Shown here piece by piece: positions 41,161 to 48,562 of a stretch of DNA of 64,000 nucleotides. Positions within the stretch are counted from its first letter, which is position 1; each line of letters begins with the position of its first letter. Under the pieces are notes generated by a model. It had not been told where the DNA came from. It ran no database searches and worked only from the letters and a program-made list of their open reading frames with translations. Source of the stretch: Falsiroseomonas ponticola (GTDB lineage Bacteria > Pseudomonadota > Alphaproteobacteria > Acetobacterales > Acetobacteraceae); NCBI RefSeq assembly GCF_016805305.1, contig NZ_JAERQN010000004.1, forward strand, positions 124,001 through 188,000, given 5' to 3'. The translations under genes were made by a program, and so were the position numbers.

Positions 41161-42147
41161 ATGCAGGTCACGATCCTGGGTGGCGGGGGGTTCCTCGGGC
41201 GCAAGCTGGCGGCCCGCTTCGCCGCCGATGGCGCCATCGGGGGCAAGCCCATCACCGGCCTCACGCTGTTCGACCTGAACCAGCCCGCGCCGCTGGATGC
41301 CCCCTTCCCCGTGCGCTGCCTGGCCGGTGACGTCGCCGATGTGGCGACGCTGAAGGCCGCGATCCCCCCCGGCACCACCACCATCATCCACCTGGCCGCC
41401 GTGGTCAGCGCGGCGGCGGAGGCCGATTACGACCTCGGCATCCGGGTCAACATCACCGGCACCCAGGCGCTGATCGAGGCCTGCCGCGCCCTGCCCGCGC
41501 CCCCGCGAATCGTCTTCACCTCCTCCGTCGCCTCCTTCGATGGCGGGCAGGATGCGATGGTGCCGGATGAGGGGCGCCAGCTTCCCACCAACAGCTACGG
41601 CGCGCAGAAGGCGATCGGGGAGCTGCTGCTGGCCGATGCCACCCGCCGCGGCTTCCTCGACGTCGTCTCCATCCGCCTGCCGACCGTCATGGTCCGCCCC
41701 GGCCGCCCCAACCGCGCCGCCAGCTCCTTCGTCTCCGCCGTGCTGCGCGAACCCCTGCTCGGCCTGCCCGCGCAGTACCCGGTGCCGGACGACTTCAAGG
41801 TCTGGGTCTGCTCCCCCCGCCGCGCGGTGGACTGGCTGGCCCATGCCGCGGCGATGGACACGGCGCCGCTCGGCCGCGACCGCGGCATCAACCCGCCCGG
41901 CATCTCCGCCAGCATCGCGGAGATGCTGGATGCCCTCGCCGCCGTCGCGGGGCCGGAGGCCCGGGCCCTGGCGAAGCGCGTGCCGGATGCGGAGGTGGAG
42001 GCGATCGTCGCCGGCTGGCCCGCCGCCTTCGCCGCAACCCGCGCCCCCGGCCTCGGCTTCGTCGTCTCGGAGACGCTGGAGGAGCTGGTCCGCGCCTTCA
42101 TCGCGGATGACCTCGACGCCACGCGGCGCGACCGGGGCATGGCCTGA
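41161..42147 (+). CDS. denD: NAD-dependent epimerase/dehydratase, D-erythronate dehydrogenase-like (DenD)
   Basis: 328-residue extended SDR. Nucleotide motif LGGGGFLGRKLA near residue 7, IIHLAAVVSAAAEADYDLG around 75-93, catalytic Tyr146 and Lys150 in SYGAQKA with FTSSVASF before it. The pattern DYDLGIRVNI and the RLPTVMVRPGRPNRAAS segment match the DenD group, which oxidises D-erythronate at C2 in four-carbon sugar-acid breakdown. Partner kinase and aldolase genes (DenK, OtnC/OtnI) are not in the window. Followed by a lipoprotein gene and a TctC receptor on the same strand. Confidence 0.82.
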   Translation: MQVTILGGGGFLGRKLAARFAADGAIGGKPITGLTLFDLNQPAPLDAPFPVRCLAGDVADVATLKAAIPPGTTTIIHLAAVVSAAAEADYDLGIRVNITGTQALIEACRALPAPPRIVFTSSVASFDGGQDAMVPDEGRQLPTNSYGAQKAIGELLLADATRRGFLDVVSIRLPTVMVRPGRPNRAASSFVSAVLREPLLGLPAQYPVPDDFKVWVCSPRRAVDWLAHAAAMDTAPLGRDRGINPPGISASIAEMLDALAAVAGPEARALAKRVPDAEVEAIVAGWPAAFAATRAPGLGFVVSETLEELVRAFIADDLDATRRDRGMA

Positions 42148-42159
42148 CCCTTTCGCGCC

Positions 42160-42678
42160 ATGCGTGCCTCCCTCCGCCTGCTGCCCGCCGTGATCCTCGC
42201 GGCCTGCGCCGCCCCCGAAAGCCCCGCGGCCCCGGCCGCGCCGGGCACCGGCGGCTGGGCCGCCCGCATCGGCGCCGGCACCTGCCTGCTGGAAGCCGCG
42301 ACCGCGGCGGGCAAGGTCCAGATGGTCGCGCGGCCGGCCACGGTCGCCTTCGCCATGGGCCGCATGGACGGCGCCGGGCCGCGGCTCGATCCCGCCAGGA
42401 CCGCGACGATGATCTTCGAAGGGCCCGGGGCAGGCTGGTCCATCACCGGGCTTCCCGTCGCGCCGCGCTCCTTCGGCTTCTCCCGCCCCCGCCCGGAAGG
42501 CGGGCTGGAGATCCTGCGCGCCACCCTGCCCGGCGGCACCTTCCGCGCGCCCGAACTGGACCTGGCCATCCCCATCCCCCCGGCCGGTGAGGTGGGGGAA
42601 GCCTTCCTGCGCTGCGTGGAGGCGCTGACCGACAAGCCGCTGACCGCGCCGGCGGAGGCCGGCCCGAAGGCGCGCTGA
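42160..42678 (+). CDS. Hypothetical lipoprotein (172 aa)
   Basis: 172 residues. A lipobox (VILAACAAPES) gives a lipid-anchored Cys16. The mature domain has Cys42 and Cys149 and beta-rich segments (VQMVARPATVAFAMG, ATMIFEGPGAGWSITG). No family recognised. It begins 12 bases after the DenD-like gene and 66 bases before the TctC gene, so all three may be one transcript. Likely periplasmic-facing; function unknown. Confidence 0.72.
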   Translation: MRASLRLLPAVILAACAAPESPAAPAAPGTGGWAARIGAGTCLLEAATAAGKVQMVARPATVAFAMGRMDGAGPRLDPARTATMIFEGPGAGWSITGLPVAPRSFGFSRPRPEGGLEILRATLPGGTFRAPELDLAIPIPPAGEVGEAFLRCVEALTDKPLTAPAEAGPKAR

Positions 42679-42744
42679 CCATCGCCCTTGCCGCCTCCTG
42701 CGGCGCCCTCCATCCTCCCCGCCAAGACCCAGGGAGGAACCACC

Positions 42745-43716
42745 ATGACCACCCGCCGCGCCCTGCTGGGCGCCGCCGCCGGCGCGACGCTGCTCGCCGC
42801 GCCCCGCATCGCCCTGGCCGCCTGGCCCGCCGACCGCGCCATCGAGGTCATCGTCCCCTTCCCGCCCGGCGGCGGCGTGGACAACATGGTGCGCCCCATC
42901 ATCCACTTCGTGCAGCCGCGCCTGCCGGGCGCGCGCTTCGCCGTGGTGAACCGCGCCGGCGCCGCCGGGCAGCTGGGCTTCGAGGCCAATTTCAACGCCG
43001 CCCCCGATGGCTACACCCTCGGCGCCGTCACCAACACCGCCATGCACGCCATCGCCGTCGAACGCCGCCCGCGCTACCGGCCGGAGGACTTCACCTACAT
43101 CGCCAATGTCGTCGATGACCCCGGCGGCTTCTGGGTCCGCGCCGACAGTCCCTGGCGCACGCTCGCCGATGTGCGGGACGCCGCGCGCCGCAACCCGGAG
43201 AGCATCGGCGTCGGCACCGCCGGCATCGGCAGCGACGACCACCTGCTGCAGCTGGGCTTCGAGGAAGCGGCGGGCTGCCGCCTGCTGCACGTCCCCTACA
43301 ACGGCACCGCCCCCGTCATGCGGGACGTGCTCGGCGGATCGCTGCCCATCGGCAGCCTGAACATGAGCGAGGGGCTGCAGATGCTGCGGGAGGGGCGGAT
43401 GCGCTGCCTCGGCCAGGGCGGCCCGCAGCGCTGGGCCCCGACCGGGGAGGTGCCGACCTTCCGCGAACAGGGCTTCGACGTGCTGGGCGGCTCCGCCCGC
43501 GGCATCGCCGGCCCGCCCGGCATGCCGGCGGAGATCGTGGAGCGCCTGCGCCAGGCGTTCCGGGAGGCGCTGTCCGACCCCGCCATGATCGCGGATGCCG
43601 AGCGCACGGGCATGCCGCTCCGCCCCCTCATCGGCGACGACTACAAGCGCATGATGGCGGAGGATTTCGCGGCGATCCGCGGCCTCTGGCAGCGGCGCCC
43701 CTGGCGGGAAGGATAG
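42745..43716 (+). CDS. TctC/Bug-type periplasmic receptor
   Basis: 323-residue TctC receptor. Leader MTTRRALLGAAAGATLLAAPRIALA, then IEVIVPFPPGGGVDNMVRP, VNRAGAAGQLGFEA, APDGYTLGAVT and LHVPYNGTAPVMRD. It differs from the other copies by Gly-Val-Asp-Asn after the PPGG loop and by LNMSEGLQML in the second lobe, so a different ligand is likely. AGGGAGG precedes the ATG. Probably co-transcribed with denD, making a C4 sugar acid an attractive candidate ligand (inference). Confidence 0.93.
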   Translation: MTTRRALLGAAAGATLLAAPRIALAAWPADRAIEVIVPFPPGGGVDNMVRPIIHFVQPRLPGARFAVVNRAGAAGQLGFEANFNAAPDGYTLGAVTNTAMHAIAVERRPRYRPEDFTYIANVVDDPGGFWVRADSPWRTLADVRDAARRNPESIGVGTAGIGSDDHLLQLGFEEAAGCRLLHVPYNGTAPVMRDVLGGSLPIGSLNMSEGLQMLREGRMRCLGQGGPQRWAPTGEVPTFREQGFDVLGGSARGIAGPPGMPAEIVERLRQAFREALSDPAMIADAERTGMPLRPLIGDDYKRMMAEDFAAIRGLWQRRPWREG

Positions 43717-43805
43717 GCGCCGCGCCGCGGGCGGGGGGCGGAATCGCTTCGCCCCGTGCCGGCCGCCGTGATACTCCCGCCCCGATCATGCCGGGACCGT
43801 CACCA

Positions 43806-44477
43806 ATGCCGCGCCGCCCCCTTCTTGCCTGCCTTCTGCTGCTCGCGGCCTGCACGCCGCAGGGCCCGTCCCAGCCCGTGACGGGCGCGGAAGCCCCGCC
43901 GGCGGCGCCCGCGAATGCCGGCGACACGGTCGAAAGCCTCGCGGCCTCCGCGGCGCATCGCAGCCGCCTGGAGGCGGCGGCGCGGCGCAGTGCCGTCGAG
44001 TATGGATGCGCCCATGCGCAGCCGGGCCAGGCCGAAGCCCCCCTGCCGTGGCGCCCCCCCGTCGCGCCCTTCATGCTGAACGACCGCCCGGTGCGGCATT
44101 CCTGGATCCAGGCCATCGCGGTGCAGGGCTGCCCCGCCTTCGACCGCGTCGTGACCGTCACCTCGGTCGCCGATAATGGCAGCGCGGCGACGAACACCTA
44201 CATCATCGGCGGCAGCCAGGTGGATCCGTGGCTGGCGCGGGATGTGCTCAACCAGGCCGTCAGGCCCCTGGGCCGCATGCGCTTTCCCGGATGCGACAGC
44301 GTCGCCGTCGCCGGCACGCGGGTGACCCGCCCGCTCACCGCCAACCGCGCGGCGGGATGGGCGGAGGCATGGACCCTGTCGGGCTGCGGCCAGCGACGGG
44401 ACATCATCCTCACCTTCACGCCGACACCGACCGGCACGGGTTTCACGGCCAGCGAACCCCGCGCCACGACCCTGTGA
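43806..44477 (+). CDS. Hypothetical lipoprotein (223 aa)
   Basis: 223 residues with a lipobox (LLLAACTPQ). The mature part starts Pro/Ala-rich, then has five Cys in total after the anchor region (VEYGCAHA, AVQGCPAF, FPGCDSV, LSGCGQ), suggesting disulfides, and an uneven beta-rich core. No family recognised. ATG 43806 is chosen because it gives a normal lipoprotein signal; ATG 43788 is in frame upstream. Terminated by a GC hairpin at 44485-44505. Confidence 0.72.
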   Translation: MPRRPLLACLLLLAACTPQGPSQPVTGAEAPPAAPANAGDTVESLAASAAHRSRLEAAARRSAVEYGCAHAQPGQAEAPLPWRPPVAPFMLNDRPVRHSWIQAIAVQGCPAFDRVVTVTSVADNGSAATNTYIIGGSQVDPWLARDVLNQAVRPLGRMRFPGCDSVAVAGTRVTRPLTANRAAGWAEAWTLSGCGQRRDIILTFTPTPTGTGFTASEPRATTL

Positions 44478-44484
44478 TGCGGCC

Positions 44485-44505
44485 CGGCCGGGCTTGACCC
44501 GGCCG
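44485..44505 (+). terminator. GC hairpin after the lipoprotein gene
   Basis: CGGCCGGG (44485-44492), loop CTTGA, CCCGGCCG (44498-44505). An 8-base perfect stem 7 bases past the stop. No T-run follows; probably a Rho-assisted end or mRNA stabiliser. Confidence 0.4.
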
Positions 44506-44522
44506 CGCCTGGCGCCATACGC

Positions 44523-44538
44523 TTAACCATAAGGTTAA
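44523..44538. promoter_or_regulatory. Perfect AT-rich palindrome TTAACC-ATAA-GGTTAA
   Basis: A 16-base element with 6-base perfect arms (44523-44528 and 44533-44538), ending 16 bases before the start of the BNR-repeat gene. It is conspicuously AT-rich in this genome. Position overlapping the expected promoter and ribosome site suggests a repressor operator; shape and size suit ArsR-like or other dimeric winged-helix repressors. The regulator is not encoded beside it. Confidence 0.55.
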
Positions 44539-44554
44539 TCGTGAGGGCACCGCC

Positions 44555-45634
44555 ATGGCTGCACGCCTCTTCCTGCTCCTCGGCACGCGCAAGGGCGCCT
44601 TCATCCTGGAGGGGAGCGCGGGGCGGCAGGGCTGGTCGCTGCGCGGCCCCTTCTGCGACGCCTGGCCGATCAACCACGTGATCGGCGATGCCGCCACGGG
44701 CCGCATCCTGGCCGGCGGCGGCAATGAATGGTTCGGCCCCGCCGTCTGGCAATCCGACGATGCCGGCGCCACCTGGACCCATTCCAGCCAGGGCCTCGCC
44801 AACCCCGAGGGCGAGCCGCCGGTGAAGGCGGTGTGGAGCCTGGCGCTGGCGCATGGCGTGCTGCATGCGGGGGTGGAGCCCGCCGGCCTGTTCCGCAGCA
44901 CCGATGGCGGCCGCAGCTTCACGCCCCTGCCGGCGCTGCAGGCCCATCCGTCCCGCCCGCACTGGCAGCCCGGCGGCGGCGGGCTGATCCTGCACCACAT
45001 CGTCCCGCACCCGCAGGACCCCGCCAGCCTCCATGTGGCGATCTCCGCCGCCGGCGTCTTCCACACCGCGGATGGCGGGCAGAGCTGGGAACCCCGCAAC
45101 CGCGGCACCCGCCAGGACTACGCGCCGGAAGACCAGCGCTACCCCGAGGTCGGGCAATGCGTGCACAGCATCGCCATGGCCGCCGGCAACCCCGACCTGC
45201 TCTACCAGCAGAACCATTGCGGCATGTACCGCAGCACGGATGCGGGGCGCAGCTGGACCAGCATCGAGGCCGGGCTGCCCTCCAGCTTCGGCTTCCCCGC
45301 CGCCGCCCATCCGCGCGACCCGGATACGGTCTTCCTGCTGCCGCTGAACGGCGACACCGCCGGCCGCTACATGCCCGATGCCTCCGCCGCCGTCTGGCGA
45401 TCCCGCGACCGGGGAGAGACTTGGCAGGCGCTGCGCAACGGCCTGCCCCAGGGCAATGCCTTCTTCGGCGTGCTCCGCCAGGCCATGGCGGTGGATCGGC
45501 TCGACCCCGCCGGCGTCTATTTCGGCACCGGCAGCGGAGAGGTCTATGCCAGTGCGGATGAGGGCGAGACCTGGCGCTGCATCGCCCGCCACCTGCCCAC
45601 CATCACCTCGGTGGAGACGATGGTGCTGCCGTGA
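44555..45634 (+). CDS. BNR/sialidase-type beta-propeller protein coupled to a MoaD-like gene
   Basis: 359 residues with repeated Asp-box (BNR) motifs: SDDAGATWT (near 67), STDGGRSF (near 114), TADGGQSWE (near 170), STDAGRSWT (near 227), SRDRGETWQ (near 288) and SADEGETWR (near 329). These mark a six- or seven-bladed sialidase/VPS10-type propeller. There is no signal peptide, so it is cytosolic, unlike true sialidases, and the sialidase Arg triad is not evident. The last bases GTGA overlap the start of the MoaD/ThiS-like gene, so the two are translationally coupled. Enzymatic function is unknown. Confidence 0.85.
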   Translation: MAARLFLLLGTRKGAFILEGSAGRQGWSLRGPFCDAWPINHVIGDAATGRILAGGGNEWFGPAVWQSDDAGATWTHSSQGLANPEGEPPVKAVWSLALAHGVLHAGVEPAGLFRSTDGGRSFTPLPALQAHPSRPHWQPGGGGLILHHIVPHPQDPASLHVAISAAGVFHTADGGQSWEPRNRGTRQDYAPEDQRYPEVGQCVHSIAMAAGNPDLLYQQNHCGMYRSTDAGRSWTSIEAGLPSSFGFPAAAHPRDPDTVFLLPLNGDTAGRYMPDASAAVWRSRDRGETWQALRNGLPQGNAFFGVLRQAMAVDRLDPAGVYFGTGSGEVYASADEGETWRCIARHLPTITSVETMVLP

Positions 45635-45897
45635 CGGTCGCCGTCACCATCCCCGCGGCGCTGGCGCGGCTGTTCCCCGGCGCGCCGCGGCATTTCGAGC
45701 TGGAGGCGGGCACGGTGGCGGAGGCGATCGCCGCGCTCAATGCCCTGCACCCCGGCATGGCGGACCGCATCCGCGACACCACCCCCGCCATCCGCCGGCA
45801 CCTCAACGTCTTCGTCGGCGGCGAGAAGGCGACGCTCGCGACCCCCCTGCCCCCGGGCAGCGAGGTGCTGGTGATGACCGCGATCAGCGGCGGATAG
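45631..45897 (+). CDS. MoaD/ThiS-family ubiquitin-like protein with C-terminal Gly-Gly
   Basis: 88-residue beta-grasp protein. LARLFPGAPRHFELEAGTVAEAI and a GSEVLVMTAISGG ending are diagnostic: the exposed terminal Gly-Gly is the site that is adenylated and turned into a thiocarboxylate, or joined to a protein, in MoaD, ThiS and SAMP/Urm1-like proteins. NVFVGGEKA sits on the third strand as in MoaD. The GTG start overlaps the propeller gene stop. No MoaE, ThiG, ThiF or JAMM protease gene is nearby, so it is probably not the molybdopterin or thiamine carrier. Confidence 0.88.
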   Translation: MTVAVTIPAALARLFPGAPRHFELEAGTVAEAIAALNALHPGMADRIRDTTPAIRRHLNVFVGGEKATLATPLPPGSEVLVMTAISGG

Positions 45898-45900
45898 GCG

Positions 45901-46860
45901 TCAATGCCCCTCGGGCTGGAAGAAGGTGCCCACCGCCGCCGCCATCGCCGTGCGCCAGGCGACATAGCCGGTGATCCCCGTGGCGATCGCCAGCGCCGCC
46001 CAGCACAGGGCGGGATGGAAATCCTCCACCATCAGCAGGATGGCGAAGGCGGCCGCGGGGAAGGTGAAGCTCCACCAGACGATGCTGAAGGGCAGCGCCG
46101 CGAAGTGCCGCGCCATGGAGAGCAGCACGGCGGCGATCAGCACGGCGAGGCCCGTCAGCGACAGGCTCGCCCCGCCCGCCTGCCCCGTCAGCGCCACCAG
46201 CGCCAGCGCGCCGACGGCCGGCGGCGCCAGGAAGATGGCGACCGAGGGCAGCAAGGGCGCCGGCAGCTTCGGCCCCGCGAAGAAGCGGTGCAGCAGCAGC
46301 GGCATCATGATCAGCCAGAGCAGCAGGCCCACGCCGAACATCATCCAGGACGCGTCGAGGAAGCCCATCCGCGCCCCCAGCGCCGGCGCCAGGATGTTGC
46401 CGACGAAGGGGATCAGCAGCGGCGGCGCCAGCATCGCCGCATCGGCGCGCCCCAGCAGCACGCGGCGCAGCAGCAGCATCGCCACCAGCAGGTGCAGCGG
46501 CACCGCCATCGCCCAGAGCGCGGCGCCGAGGCGCGGCGCATAGGGCCAGGCGGCGGCGGAGACGATCATGAAGCCGATGGTCGGCGCCGCCAGGAAGGCC
46601 AGCCGCACGGGATTCGCCGCTTCCTGCGCGAAGGCATCCGGGTGCCGCCACCATCGCGCCGCCTGCGCGGCGACGATGCCAAGCCACACCACGAAGGTCA
46701 GCGCCAGCAGCGCTTCCCCCACCAGCCCCGGCACCCCCAGCGTCTGCGCCGCCTGCCGCCAGGCCAGGCCGGCGCCGCCCAGCCCCATCGGCATGGCAAG
46801 CAGCGGCAGCGGCAGGAAGGCCAGCGTCGGCGCCGTGCGCATCACCCGGTCGATCTTCAC
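45901..46860 (-). CDS. SLAC1/TehA-family anion channel or C4-dicarboxylate transporter
   Basis: 319-residue membrane protein with ten hydrophobic helices in the TehA/SLAC1 fold. The first helix begins FLPLPLLAMPMGLGGAGLAWR, the typical Phe/Gly gating segment, and PFSIVWWSFTFPAAAFAI near residue 255 matches the family. Relatives pass anions such as chloride or sulfite, or export malate; the E. coli relative TehA gives tellurite resistance. It starts 4 bases inside the end of the PhzF gene and is convergent, 3 bases apart, with the MoaD-like gene. Last gene of the glmM-thiD-phzF chain. Confidence 0.85.
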   Translation of the reverse strand: MKIDRVMRTAPTLAFLPLPLLAMPMGLGGAGLAWRQAAQTLGVPGLVGEALLALTFVVWLGIVAAQAARWWRHPDAFAQEAANPVRLAFLAAPTIGFMIVSAAAWPYAPRLGAALWAMAVPLHLLVAMLLLRRVLLGRADAAMLAPPLLIPFVGNILAPALGARMGFLDASWMMFGVGLLLWLIMMPLLLHRFFAGPKLPAPLLPSVAIFLAPPAVGALALVALTGQAGGASLSLTGLAVLIAAVLLSMARHFAALPFSIVWWSFTFPAAAFAILLMVEDFHPALCWAALAIATGITGYVAWRTAMAAAVGTFFQPEGH

Positions 46861-47741
46861 AGCGTCACGCTGCCCCTGAACATCGGCACGCAGCCGCCAC
46901 CGACCGTCGCCCGGATCCCATCCGCGGTCCGCCGCGCGGTGGTGCGCAGCACGCTCGGCCGCCCCATCTCGACACCCTGGGTCATCACCCAGGCTCCCTC
47001 CTCGGCCCCCGACAGGTGCAGCAGGAAGCCGGCGAGCGGCGTGGCCGCGCTGCCCGTCGCCGCATCCTCCCAGGTGCCGACCAGCGGGGAGAACATGCGC
47101 GTCCGCAGCCCCTCCCCCGCCTGGCGGTACAGATACAGCGCGAGCTTGCCGCCCAGCGCCGGCTCGGAGGCCACCGCGCGGCGGAAGGCGCCGATGTCCG
47201 GCGATGCGGCCGTCATCGCCGCCTCCGTCACCTCCACCAGCAGCCGCGGATTGCCGCCATCGCTGGCGATGGTAGGCGGGTGATGCGCGGTGACGACACC
47301 GGCCGGGTCGATCCCCGCGCAGGCGGCCGCGATCTCCACGCTCATCGTCGGCCCGACCTTGAGCGCCTGCGGCGCCGCGATGGTGGCGCCCGTCACGGCC
47401 CCCGCGCCATCCCGCTCGATCCGCACCTCGACCAGCCCGGCGATCTCCTCGAAGCGCAGCACGCCATCCACCGCGCGGTCGGCCAGCACATAGCCCGTGC
47501 CGACATTGGGATGGCCCGCGAAGGGCATCTCCGCCGTGCGGTGGAAGATGCGCACGCGCGCGGTGTTCGCCGCATCCGCCGCCGGCAGCACGAAGGTGGT
47601 CTCGGAGAGATTCATCTCCGCCGCCAGCGCCTGCAACTCGGCATCCGTCATGCCCCGCGCATCGGGGAAGACGGCCAGCTGGTTGCCGCCGAAGCGACGG
47701 TCGGTGAAGACATCGACCGTCACGAACTCGAATCTTCTCAA
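46857..47741 (-). CDS. PhzF-family isomerase/epimerase
   Basis: 294-residue PhzF-fold protein. FVTVDVFTDRRFGGNQLAVF at the N-terminus, catalytic Glu47 in MNLSETTFVL, FAGHPNVGTGYVLA and EDAATGSAATPLAG, the second-domain counterpart, are all present. Members isomerise small metabolites; most are not phenazine enzymes. Start is a rare TTG at 47741, overlapping the ThiD stop as TTGA, chosen because [13 protein letters not shown] is the standard start. Translational coupling with thiD. Substrate unknown. Confidence 0.9.
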   Translation of the reverse strand: MRRFEFVTVDVFTDRRFGGNQLAVFPDARGMTDAELQALAAEMNLSETTFVLPAADAANTARVRIFHRTAEMPFAGHPNVGTGYVLADRAVDGVLRFEEIAGLVEVRIERDGAGAVTGATIAAPQALKVGPTMSVEIAAACAGIDPAGVVTAHHPPTIASDGGNPRLLVEVTEAAMTAASPDIGAFRRAVASEPALGGKLALYLYRQAGEGLRTRMFSPLVGTWEDAATGSAATPLAGFLLHLSGAEEGAWVMTQGVEMGRPSVLRTTARRTADGIRATVGGGCVPMFRGSVTL

Positions 47742-48562
47742 GAAAGCTGCCCCACTCTCGCCGGGTCCATCGTCACTCCATGGCCGAGCGGCCCATGCCC
47801 CTGGCCGAGCCCCGGCGCCGCCAGCATCGCCGCCCGCACATAGGCCCGCGCCCGCACCACGGCGTCCCGCAGCGCCATCCCCTGCGCCAGCCCGCAGGCC
47901 AGCGCGGAGGCGAGGGTGCAGCCCGTGCCATGGGTGTGGCGGCTCTCGATCCGCGCGCTCTCGAAACTCTCGGTACCCTCCGGCGTCGCCAGCAGGTCCG
48001 TCAGCACCGGGCCTTCCAGGTGTCCACCCTTCAGCAGAACGGCCCGCACGCCGCGGCCCAGCAGCGCATCCGCCGCGCGCCGCATGTCATCCACGGCGGT
48101 GATCGAAAGCCCTGTCAGCGCCTCGGCCTCCGGCAGGTTGGGGGTGATGACGGCCGCCATGGGCAGCAGCCGCGCGGTCAGCGTGGCCACGGCCTCCGCC
48201 GCCAGCAGCGGATGCCCGCCCTTGGCCACCATCACGGGGTCCGCGACCAGCGGGATGCCGGGGCCGAATTCCTCCAGCGCGCCGCACACCGCCTCGATGG
48301 TCGTAGAATCCGCCAGCATGCCGGTCTTGAAGGAATCGGCCCCGATATCCTCCAGCACCATGCGGATCTGGAGGCGGATGAACTCGGGCGCCACGCCGAG
48401 CACCCCCTGCACCCCCAGCGTGTTCTGCGCCGTCAGCGCCGTCACCGCCGTCGCGGCATAGCCGCCCAGCGCCGAGATCGCCTTGATATCCGCCTGGATC
48501 CCCGCGCCGCCGCCGCTATCCGACCCCGCGCAGACCAGCACCCGTCCCTGCATCGCGCTCAT
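47738..48562 (-). CDS. thiD: Hydroxymethylpyrimidine/phosphomethylpyrimidine kinase
   Basis: 274-residue ribokinase-fold kinase that phosphorylates HMP and HMP-P in thiamine biosynthesis. [20 protein letters not shown] at residues 11-30 is the ThiD fingerprint; [10 protein letters not shown] and [17 protein letters not shown] (anion hole and catalytic Asp-equivalent region) complete it. Unusually, the GTGC segment keeps the Cys typical of ThiD. Its ATG overlaps the glmM stop, and its stop overlaps phzF. The glmM-thiD neighbourhood is common in alphaproteobacteria. Confidence 0.96.
   Translation of the reverse strand: MSAMQGRVLVCAGSDSGGGAGIQADIKAISALGGYAATAVTALTAQNTLGVQGVLGVAPEFIRLQIRMVLEDIGADSFKTGMLADSTTIEAVCGALEEFGPGIPLVADPVMVAKGGHPLLAAEAVATLTARLLPMAAVITPNLPEAEALTGLSITAVDDMRRAADALLGRGVRAVLLKGGHLEGPVLTDLLATPEGTESFESARIESRHTHGTGCTLASALACGLAQGMALRDAVVRARAYVRAAMLAAPGLGQGHGPLGHGVTMDPARVGQLS

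Noticed and set aside
38653..42147. A plus-strand frame of more than 1100 codons running into the DenD-like gene
   Set aside because: Only its last part (from 41161) has a real fold; the rest is antisense to two TctC genes and dpaL and has shadow composition.
39925..43290. A minus-strand frame of 1121 codons including dpaL
   Set aside because: Only 41094 down to 39925 matches a PLP enzyme; the part above is antisense to denD, the lipoprotein and the TctC gene.
44555..45634. Calling the BNR protein a secreted sialidase
   Set aside because: It has Asp-box motifs but no signal peptide and no evident sialidase Arg triad; Asp boxes occur in many unrelated propellers.
45631..45897. Assigning the MoaD/ThiS-like gene as moaD or thiS
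   Set aside because: No molybdopterin or thiazole partner genes are adjacent, and the tight coupling is to a beta-propeller gene. thiD lies 1.8 kb away but on the other strand and in a separate chain.
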